From Planctomycetota bacterium (GTDB taxonomy: Bacteria > Planctomycetota > UBA8108 > UBA1146 > JAJFFE01), in NCBI GenBank assembly GCA_020425835.1, contig JAGQRC010000006.1, forward strand, positions 1-20,085: a DNA stretch of 20,085 bases, in the 5' to 3' direction. The notes below the pieces were generated by a model that did not search any database, was not told the DNA's origin, and worked only from the letters and a program-made list of their open reading frames with translations. The position numbers and the translations under genes were made by a program. The stretch's first letter is position 1, and each line of letters starts with the position of its first letter. This document shows positions 14,173 through 20,085 of this stretch, piece after piece.

Positions 14173-15825
14173 ATGAATCGCTTCATCGCCGGTGTTCTGT
14201 TCCTCACGCTCGTCACTCCCGGTGTCCGGGCCCAGGAGCCGCCGACGCAGGACCACACTGCGAAGGTCGTGACGAGCACCGTACGCTCGGTCGGTCTCTT
14301 CAAGAACGGGCTCGCAGTGGTGCAGCGGGAGGTCTGGATTCCCGCCGACGGTGGGTACGAGCTGGACGACGTTCCGGCGCCGGTGCACGGGACCCTCTGG
14401 ATCGAGAGCGAAGCACGAGTCGAGACCCGGGTCACCCGCCGGCCGCGGGTGATCGACGAAAGCCGTCGCCCCGGCGCGGATCTCCAGACGACCTTCGCCG
14501 GCCGGTACGTCGACCTCACTCTGCGCGATCCGCAGCTGCCGGTGTCCGGTCGCGTGGTCGCGTTCGCCGGGGAGGATCTCGCCTTCGATCGAAACTACGA
14601 GCGATCGCGCCGGGAGTGGTGGTGGAACCCCGGCTCCTCCCGCAACCCGCCCGCTCCCGACCAACGGTTCCTCGTACTGGAGACCGAGCACGGGACGACC
14701 TTCATCGATCGCGGCCAGATCACTCGTATCGACTTCAGAGAGTCGGAGATGAAGCCGCGGACCGAGCTCACTCCGGTGTTGGCCTTCGTGGCGTCGGACG
14801 TGCCGAGTGGAGGCGCGACGATTCGGGTCTCCTACCTGACCAAGGGCATCGGTTGGGCGCCGGGCTATCGACTCGAACTCGGGGACCACGGTGAGCTCTC
14901 GATCGAGCAACAGGCGACGATCCGCAACGAGCTCGAGGACCTCCACGGCGTGGAGGTGGAGCTGATCTCCGGCTTCCCTTCGATCGAGTTCGCCCACGTG
15001 CTCTCGCCGATGTCGACTCTCACCGACTGGTCGCAATTCTTCAATCAACTCGCACAGCGGTTCGGCAACGGTTCGGACCCGGGATTGACTTCGCAGGCCG
15101 TCATGTACAACGCGGCGCCGACCGCGACCGCGAGCGGTCCCATCGTCCCGAGCGTCGAGGGTGTCGACTCGCACTACCAACGCGTGGGGAAGAGGTCTCT
15201 CGAGCTCGGCGACTCACTCGTCCTCGACGTGGCGCGCGCGACGACGCCGTACCAGCGCATCGTCGAGTGGACCATTCCGGACCAGCGCGATGCATACGGC
15301 CGATACGTGGATCCACGATGGAACGGCCAGGAGCTCGACGATCGGGAGAACCAGCCGTGGGACGCGGTCCGGTTCGACAATCCGTTCCCGTTTCCCATGA
15401 CGACCGGCGCGGCGACGGTCGTTGCGGACGGACGGTTCCGGGGCCAACGGATGACGAGCTGGGTCAATGTCGGTGAGACCACCACGCTCCCGATCAACAA
15501 GGCGCTCAGCGTCCGTACGCTGTCCACCGAGTCGGAGGAGCCCGAGACTCGGGACTATGTTCGCATCGGCGGCAACAACCATCGTCGCACGACGGCCCGC
15601 GGTGAACTCCTCATCTGCAATCACCGCAAGGAAGCCGTCACGATGGTCATCCGCCGGCGCTTCTCGGGACAGCTCCTGTCCGCAGACGAGAGCCCGACCG
15701 AGTCACTGCGCGAGGAAGGGGTCTACTCGGTCAATCAGCGCAACGAGCTGCAATGGACCATCGAGCTCGCTCCCGGCGAACAGAAGACGCTGACCTATCG
15801 GTACGAGCTCCTGGTGCGCAGCTGA
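14173..15825 (+). CDS. Secreted DUF4139 domain-containing protein
   Basis: A 550-aa exported protein of the DUF4139 (mucoidy-inhibitor-A-like) group; its biochemical role is unknown. The start follows AGGAGGA 6 nt upstream. Signal peptide 1-20 (MNRFIAGVLFLTLVTPGVRA, cut before QEPP). Residues 31-130 form the N-terminal part with VVTSTVRSVGLFKNGLAVVQRE and the PAPVHGTLWI turn typical of the companion N-terminal domain. A Trp triplet W149-W151 sits in an insertion. The DUF4139 core starts at SYLTKGIGWAPGYRLEL (220-236) and ends in the usual closing strand pattern (LQWTIELAPGEQKTLTYRYELLVRS). The conserved FDNPFPFPMTTGAATVV lies near 394-411. Family length is usually 450-700 aa, so this one is complete. 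It converges with the small secreted protein at 15977. Confidence 0.92.
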   Translation: MNRFIAGVLFLTLVTPGVRAQEPPTQDHTAKVVTSTVRSVGLFKNGLAVVQREVWIPADGGYELDDVPAPVHGTLWIESEARVETRVTRRPRVIDESRRPGADLQTTFAGRYVDLTLRDPQLPVSGRVVAFAGEDLAFDRNYERSRREWWWNPGSSRNPPAPDQRFLVLETEHGTTFIDRGQITRIDFRESEMKPRTELTPVLAFVASDVPSGGATIRVSYLTKGIGWAPGYRLELGDHGELSIEQQATIRNELEDLHGVEVELISGFPSIEFAHVLSPMSTLTDWSQFFNQLAQRFGNGSDPGLTSQAVMYNAAPTATASGPIVPSVEGVDSHYQRVGKRSLELGDSLVLDVARATTPYQRIVEWTIPDQRDAYGRYVDPRWNGQELDDRENQPWDAVRFDNPFPFPMTTGAATVVADGRFRGQRMTSWVNVGETTTLPINKALSVRTLSTESEEPETRDYVRIGGNNHRRTTARGELLICNHRKEAVTMVIRRRFSGQLLSADESPTESLREEGVYSVNQRNELQWTIELAPGEQKTLTYRYELLVRS

Positions 15826-15901
15826 GTCCTTTCGTTGACGGTTCGCGACCGGTGCGAGAGTCGCCGCATGCCCGCAGCGATGGGGGGACAGGTGACACCG
15901 G

Positions 15902-15920
15902 CGCGATCGAGTCGATCGCG
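15902..15920. repeat. Perfect 19-bp palindrome between convergent genes
   Basis: CGCGATCGA-G-TCGATCGCG. As a hairpin it has an 8-bp stem and an AGT loop. It lies between two genes that converge (stops at 15825 and 15977). It could act as a terminator for both strands, though no T tract flanks it. Confidence 0.55.
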
Positions 15921-15959
15921 GAAGTCGGACGCTCGGTTGGAGATCGATCGCGTCTGTCA

Positions 15960-15983
15960 GGGACTCAGATGGGGACTCAGATG
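15960..15983 (-). repeat. 12-bp exact tandem duplication carrying a second in-frame stop
   Basis: GGGACTCAGATG is repeated twice head to tail. On the minus strand it contains the TGA stop of the gene ending at 15977. The second copy places another TGA four codons downstream in the same frame. Confidence 0.85.
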
Positions 15984-16693
15984 CCGAGGATCGACTTGCC
16001 GGTGAGATCATCGAAGCCGACCGGGAGGAGCAGGACGAGCGACTTCTCCGCGATGTCGGCTTCGATGAGCACCAGCTTCCGCGCCCCCACGATATCGGGC
16101 GCGTCCGAGCCCTTCTCGGGCTCCGTGTACTGACCCTGGACCCAGACGCGCTGCTTCTTCGCGAGGGTGTCGAGCTTCCGGGTCTCGAAGGTGGCGACCC
16201 ATCGCTTCTCGTCGAGATCCACCGCGAGCCCCCCGACACGCCACTCCCCGTCCTCCTCCTCCAGCGCACCCTGGTGCCAACCGTACCCCTTCTTCGCCGA
16301 GTGCTTCTTGGTCAACGCCGGCGGCGAGAAGTCCCCCGACGCGATCGTGACCACTCGCTCGAAGCGCTTCTTCTCATCGTTCCGCTTCGCCAGGAGCCAG
16401 ATCGTCCTGCCCTTCAACGTCGACAGGCGAGCGATGTCGACGCGGAGGATCTGGGTCGACTTCTCCAGCTCGACCCGGGCTCGCTTGCGCGGGAGCTTGT
16501 CCGACTCGAGCTCGAACCTGCCGTTGGGAAGGTCGATCTCGCCGACGATCCCGATCACCGCGAGGAGCCCCTTCTTGGGGGCGTCGACGGCACCGAGTGA
16601 AGAGCCGAAGGTCGCGGCTAGCGCAGCGGCCACTGACATCAGGAGGGAGGGCACACCGCAAGCGGGTGAGAAACGACGCGCGGAAGTCGTCAT
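15977..16693 (-). CDS. Small secreted protein of unknown function with two similar halves
   Basis: 238 aa, family not recognised. The start at 16693 is chosen because it gives a signal peptide: basic TTSARR, then a hydrophobic 14-35 ending SSLGA. The upstream bases CCTCTCCC are not a Shine-Dalgarno, so the start is uncertain, and in-frame ATGs at 16765 and 16894 exist. The mature part is charged and beta-rich. ILRVDIARLSTLKGRTIWLLAK (82-103) and FETRKLDTLAKKQRVWVQGQ (169-188) look like two copies of one unit (strand, Leu-Thr-Leu-x-x-x turn, strand), which would suit a tandem OB-fold-like barrel. That is inference from pattern only. It begins 73 nt after the nitrilase-family gene on the same strand, so the two may be cotranscribed. 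It shows normal codon use for the region. Confidence 0.8.
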   Translation of the reverse strand: MTTSARRFSPACGVPSLLMSVAAALAATFGSSLGAVDAPKKGLLAVIGIVGEIDLPNGRFELESDKLPRKRARVELEKSTQILRVDIARLSTLKGRTIWLLAKRNDEKKRFERVVTIASGDFSPPALTKKHSAKKGYGWHQGALEEEDGEWRVGGLAVDLDEKRWVATFETRKLDTLAKKQRVWVQGQYTEPEKGSDAPDIVGARKLVLIEADIAEKSLVLLLPVGFDDLTGKSILGI

Positions 16694-16766
16694 GGGAGAG
16701 GTTTCGACACGGATCGCCGGACGCGAGTTGGAGGAGGGAGCTCGCGGATCCGATGTTCGCCTCATG

Positions 16767-17615
16767 CTACTCGGAATCGTCGTCACTCGAAAGCCACGGA
16801 CCGTAGAGCTCCGGTCGGCGATCGGGCAGGAACAGTGTGCGGGCGTGCGATCGCGCGACGGCGTCGAGATCGAGATCGACCCGAAGGATCTCATCCTTAC
16901 CCGCCGCGGCTCGCTGGATCACGCGCCCGGAGGGGTCACAGACGAACGACTCCCCCGCAAAAGTGAGCTCCGACTCCGGCCCCACTCGATTGACGAGTGC
17001 CGCGTAGTAGCCGTTCTGAAACGCCGCAACTCTCAACTCGGCCTCGTAGAGACCCTCCGGCCACTCGTCGACGGCGCCCGCCTGCGGCACGATCACCAGC
17101 TCCGCGTTCGACAGGGCGAGGGCTCGCATTGCTTCCGGGTAGTGCCGGTCATAGCAGATCGCCACCCCGATCCTCCCGTGGCGCGTCACGTAAACCGGCA
17201 GGCCGCGGTCGCCCGGGGTGTAGTAGCCGCGCTCGTGGAAGTGTGCGTAGTCCGTGATGTGGATCATGCGGGTCACGCCGAGGATCGATCCATCCGCATC
17301 GATCACCGGGGACGCATCGAAGGTCGATGAGCCACAGCGCTCGAACAGATTGAGAACGATCACGACGCCCAGCTCCCGCGCGAGCGCCGCGAACACCTCC
17401 GTCGTCGGGCCGGGGATGCTCTCCGCTCGCGCGAGCACTTCGGGGGTCGCGTGCCGTTGTGGGTAGAACGGGTCGAACGCCAACTCGGCGAAGGCGATGA
17501 CGTTCGCCCCGTCGGCCGCCGCGCGACGAACCGCCTCGAGACCGCGGCGGCGGTTCCCGGCGAGATCCCGTGTCGCATGCTGCTGAACGAGGGCAAGTCG
17601 GACCCGGCGGGTCAT
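16767..17615 (-). CDS. Nitrilase-superfamily carbon-nitrogen hydrolase, N-carbamoyl-amidase-like
   Basis: A 282-aa cytosolic protein of the Glu-Lys-Cys hydrolase superfamily, closest in pattern to N-carbamoylputrescine amidase/beta-ureidopropionase types. The start at 17615 follows AAAGGAGA; a longer frame to 17837 has no such signal and low-complexity coding. Motifs: catalytic Glu in AFAELAFDPF (E44), nucleophile in GVAICYDRHYPE (C154), GYYTPGD (130-136), and VPQAGAVDEWPEGLYEAELRVAAFQNGYY near the C-terminal half. The place of the catalytic Lys (RK[SM]HIPD in family members) reads R116-M117-I-H119-I-T-D, so the Lys is Met. From memory, near relatives with the same RM[IV]HI pattern exist, so it may be a subfamily trait. 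The substrate is unknown; a linear amide or carbamoyl compound is plausible if it is active. Divergent from the gene at 17836. Confidence 0.92.
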   Translation of the reverse strand: MTRRVRLALVQQHATRDLAGNRRRGLEAVRRAAADGANVIAFAELAFDPFYPQRHATPEVLARAESIPGPTTEVFAALARELGVVIVLNLFERCGSSTFDASPVIDADGSILGVTRMIHITDYAHFHERGYYTPGDRGLPVYVTRHGRIGVAICYDRHYPEAMRALALSNAELVIVPQAGAVDEWPEGLYEAELRVAAFQNGYYAALVNRVGPESELTFAGESFVCDPSGRVIQRAAAGKDEILRVDLDLDAVARSHARTLFLPDRRPELYGPWLSSDDDSE

Positions 17616-17835
17616 TCGGATCTCCTTTGGCGATGCAGCGTCGGTCCTTTCGGAGGGACGGGAATCGGAGGCTACTCCCGGGGGTGCGCTCCCGGGCAGG
17701 GCTTCCCCGCTGCCTGCTGAGCCTGGGAAGGGGTCGTACTCATTCCGACCGAGAGCCGTTCTCCGACAGGCTCCTGGGAGCGGCATGTTGACGCTGGAGT
17801 TTCCAGCAAAAGAATGGTGCGCGACAAGGAGACCC
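17616..17835. other. GC-rich divergent leader with several possible stems
   Basis: Between the nitrilase-family gene (minus) and the carboxypeptidase-regulatory-like gene (plus). GTCCTT-TCGG-AGGGAC gives a 6-bp stem with a TCGG tetraloop (one G-T pair). The stretch 17675-17700 has two CCCGGG palindromes that can pair with each other. No known riboswitch core was recognised. Confidence 0.35.
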
Positions 17836-19056
17836 ATGCCGAATCCCCTCGCTCACCACTCGCGGCTCCGCCGTCGAGAGTCGCGAGATCGCAAGAGTGG
17901 CCCGGGTCACGACTGGCACGACCTCGGCGTCGGGTTGGTTTGCGTGACAGGCTTGGCGCTCGCCATTCCGTTCGGCGCGACGGCAGCTCGATCCGATGAT
18001 GGTCGCCCGCTGTTCTCCGACGAGTGCTTCGTGCAGGTGATCGACGCCGACGGACAGCCGGTCCCGCTGGCCGAGGTGACGCTGTCGATACTCGACGCTG
18101 ACGGAGCGCCGACGTTCTCCTCGTCCACCCTGTGCGACGTCGAGGGCTTCACACGAATCGCTCGACCCGAGGAGGGATCGCACTACCTCCTCCGGGTTTC
18201 CCACGCGGCGCATCCCCGCGTTCAGCTGGACTCTCCCCCGATCCCGTTCGGTCGGCAACCGCTGGTCGTTTCGTTCGAGCGGGGTTGTCGCGCCTGGGTC
18301 CGGATTCGCAATGAGCGAGGCGAGGCGCTCAGCGAGCGCGCGTACGTCCACTTCGTCGGCGAGTCGGGGGAGCGCAGGGTCGCCGAGGTCGACTCCGGGA
18401 GCGCGACGGTGGTCGGACTCGGACATCGACCCTATCAACTGAGGGTTACCCTCCTGACCTTCAACGAGCACGTGTTTCCCGGACGCGTGGCGCTGACTCG
18501 AGACTGGCAGGTGGTCGATCTCGTGATGCCCGGCACGTGCCGGTTGACAGGGCGCGTCGTCGGCGAAGGCCAACCGGTCTCGGGAGGTGAGATCGCCCTC
18601 GCCAGGTTCGGATTCTCCCGCGATGAGACGCGACCGGTCGACGAACAGGGTCGGTTCACCTTGGTCCTCGAGAAGGCGAAGAGTGTCTTCCTCGAGTACC
18701 TGCCGCCAGGCGATGAGCGGGCTCTCTCCGATCTGCGGCAGGAGGTCGATCTCGACACCGCCTCCCCGGCCGTGGGCTTCGAGTACTCCGCATCGCCGTT
18801 GGTCGTGCGCTTTCTCGATGAGTCCGGGGCGCCGCTCGCGAGAGCGTCCGTCGTGATCCGTCGGGTATCCGTCGCCCCACGCTTCGCCTCCGTCGAGACC
18901 GATGCGAACGGCAGCGTGGCCTTCGACCGACTCCAGCATGGCCGCTTCTCCTGGGAGGTGCTCGACGTCCCCGGCGATGACCAACGGCGGGTGCAGGAGT
19001 TCGAGCACGACGGGAGCGGCGAGATCACGACGCGACTCGTGCACGGCGACGACTGA
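17836..19056 (+). CDS. Exported protein with carboxypeptidase-regulatory-like beta domains
   Basis: 406 aa. ATG 17836 follows AAGGAG 5 nt upstream; a longer frame from 17785 lacks such a signal. A long basic N-terminus (RLRRRESRDRK, 10-20) precedes a hydrophobic helix at about 29-48 (signal peptide or membrane anchor). The rest is built of beta-sandwich units of the carboxypeptidase-regulatory/SdrD-B-like kind: VQVIDADGQPVPLAEVTLSI with a DVEGFT turn, CRLTGRVVGEGQPVSGGEIAL with VDEQGRFTLVL, and VVRFLDESGAPLARASVVI with TDANGSVAFDRL. The repeated G-x-P-[VL]-x-x-[AG]-x-[VI] and D-x-x-G-x motifs define at least three units. Such domains usually decorate surface or periplasmic proteins and have no catalytic role. 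It converges, 24 nt apart, with the prenyltransferase-repeat gene. Confidence 0.9.
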   Translation: MPNPLAHHSRLRRRESRDRKSGPGHDWHDLGVGLVCVTGLALAIPFGATAARSDDGRPLFSDECFVQVIDADGQPVPLAEVTLSILDADGAPTFSSSTLCDVEGFTRIARPEEGSHYLLRVSHAAHPRVQLDSPPIPFGRQPLVVSFERGCRAWVRIRNERGEALSERAYVHFVGESGERRVAEVDSGSATVVGLGHRPYQLRVTLLTFNEHVFPGRVALTRDWQVVDLVMPGTCRLTGRVVGEGQPVSGGEIALARFGFSRDETRPVDEQGRFTLVLEKAKSVFLEYLPPGDERALSDLRQEVDLDTASPAVGFEYSASPLVVRFLDESGAPLARASVVIRRVSVAPRFASVETDANGSVAFDRLQHGRFSWEVLDVPGDDQRRVQEFEHDGSGEITTRLVHGDD

Positions 19057-19080
19057 GAGGCGCCGGTCCGTCGCCTCGCT

Positions 19081-20085
19081 TCACCACTCGTGGTCTTCGT
19101 GGCGAGAGAAGCGAAAGCAGATCTCGAGGGCCAGCAACCGGAGCGCGGTTTCGCCGACGCGCGTGGCACCGATCGGGGATGGCCCGAGGGGATCCCAACT
19201 TCCGGACAGCGCTCGACCTCGACGTTGTGAGCGAACCGACGCCTCGAAGAGCGCACGAACCCAGGGACCGTACCGGGACCCTCCGGCCCGGAACATCGCA
19301 TCGACGGCCAGGTAGCCGTACCGACCGGAAAACCACTCGGGGATCCCGGCCCGTGGCGCCTCGATCCGTCGATCGGCCACGGCCTGGATGAGACGCTCGG
19401 GGATGGACTGTCGCGGCATACCGGCAGCGAGCAACGAGAGGAGGACACCGGCCGCCTCCTCTCCATCCAACGAGAGCGATCCGCGCTTCAGCGAGGACAG
19501 CGCGCGCTCGAGGGCCCGGCGGCACTCCTCTTCGCCCTCGATCAGACGCATCTCACAGCAGGTCTTCGCGGTGCCCAAGGCGACGAGGCAGAACGCGGTC
19601 CGAGCGCGCGTCTCCTCGACCGTCGCGCCACTCGACCAGCAGCCATCGTCTCGTTGCGACTCGCACAGGAACTGCAGAGCACGCGACGTCGGTCTCCTCA
19701 GGAGGAACGTGTCGCCCGAGAGGATGAGCAACTCCGTGATCGCCAGTGTCGACAACGCATGGTCGAGCTCGGGCTGCGGCGAGTCGGGATGCGCGAAGGA
19801 GCCGGATTCCTGCTGCTGAGCGAGGAGCCACTTCGCTCCGCGTCGGGCGCTCTCGACGTACGTGGGATGCGAACCATCCTTGTGCGTGTGCCCGTAGCCC
19901 GGTTGCACGGCGATCGCGAGAGCGGTGAGCGGCACTCTCTTCCAGTCCTCGGCTTCCGAGCCGCTGGCCTCCCAGAAGCCCTCTTCTCGCTGAGCACGGG
20001 TCAGCCACGTGATCCCCTCTTCGATGGCTTTCGGAATCATCGCGCCCAACCACTCGCGGTGGGGATCGTCGTCCTGGGCATCGAG
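19081..20085 (-). CDS. Prenyltransferase/squalene-cyclase repeat protein, N-terminus cut by window edge
   Basis: At least 334 codons; the frame is open to the right edge (LDAQDDDPHREWLGAMIPK upstream of ATG 20040), so the true start probably lies outside. The body is an alpha/alpha-toroid made of Q-x(3-5)-G-x-[WF] repeats: TRAQREEGFWEASG, AQQQESGSFAHPD, CESQRDDGCWSSG and a late SGSWDPLGP, each followed by a helix such as ALSTLAITELLI or GETALRLLALEI. This is the fold of terpene cyclases and protein prenyltransferase beta subunits. No DxDD cyclase acid motif or zinc ligand set is visible, so enzymatic activity is doubtful. Stand-alone proteins of this kind are common in Planctomycetota with unknown function. 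Confidence 0.88.
   Translation of the reverse strand, partial: LDAQDDDPHREWLGAMIPKAIEEGITWLTRAQREEGFWEASGSEAEDWKRVPLTALAIAVQPGYGHTHKDGSHPTYVESARRGAKWLLAQQQESGSFAHPDSPQPELDHALSTLAITELLILSGDTFLLRRPTSRALQFLCESQRDDGCWSSGATVEETRARTAFCLVALGTAKTCCEMRLIEGEEECRRALERALSSLKRGSLSLDGEEAAGVLLSLLAAGMPRQSIPERLIQAVADRRIEAPRAGIPEWFSGRYGYLAVDAMFRAGGSRYGPWVRALFEASVRSQRRGRALSGSWDPLGPSPIGATRVGETALRLLALEICFRFSRHEDHEW

Noticed and set aside
17616..17835. Guanidine-type or Mn-type riboswitch before the nitrilase-family gene
   Set aside because: Only short shared strings such as CCCGGGAG or GGGAGTAGC; the conserved cores of those classes are not present in order.
17740..19044. 434-codon minus-strand frame opposite the regulatory-like gene
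   Set aside because: No start signal or domain, while the plus-strand frame has a Shine-Dalgarno, an export signal and repeated beta motifs.
1..20085. Mobile element or phage origin of the duplication
   Set aside because: No transposase, integrase, terminal inverted repeats or att-like repeats were seen at the edges of the duplicated copies. Plain segmental duplication is simpler.

Overview
The window looks like chromosomal DNA of a GC-rich bacterium, most probably a member of Planctomycetota or a close relative. The reasons are: a Ser/Thr kinase of the type that usually continues into other modules, an FHA-GAF-sigma54 activator, several large secreted proteins of unknown function, HAF-type repeats, and two secreted proteins ending in dockerin-like double EF-hands with an almost identical Cys-rich tail. 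This placement is inferred from gene content only. No rRNA, tRNA, CRISPR array, transposase or phage gene was seen.

Left part (1-6047). A 3'-truncated Ser/Thr kinase gene (minus, 1134 to the window edge) stands back to back with a decayed copy of a secreted-protein gene. Next comes an intact VWA-dockerin gene (minus, 1732-2673). Then comes a decayed copy of the kinase 5' end (minus, about 2990-3210), back to back with the intact secreted-protein gene (plus, 3411-6047). The two divergent pairs are therefore an old duplication offset by about 2.08 kb. In copy A the kinase survived and the secreted gene died. In copy B the secreted gene survived and the kinase died. This reciprocal decay is the most interesting structure found.

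Middle (6176-13834). An FHA-GAF-AAA-Fis sigma54 activator and a cation diffusion facilitator lie on the plus strand. They face a HAF-repeat/dockerin protein and a G8/parallel beta-helix protein (CEMIP/TMEM2-like), both on the minus strand. A perfect 15-bp inverted repeat separates the last two genes.

Right part (14173-20085). This holds a secreted DUF4139 protein (plus); a small secreted protein with two similar halves and a nitrilase-superfamily amidase (both minus, possibly cotranscribed); an exported protein with carboxypeptidase-regulatory-like beta domains (plus); and a 5'-truncated prenyltransferase/squalene-cyclase-repeat protein (minus). The nitrilase has Met where the catalytic Lys is expected.

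Most of the window encodes cell-surface or periplasmic proteins of uncertain function, plus phospho-signalling components (STPK and an FHA protein). There is no obvious metabolic operon. Start codons were chosen by Shine-Dalgarno position and signal-peptide logic, so several differ from the longest open frame.
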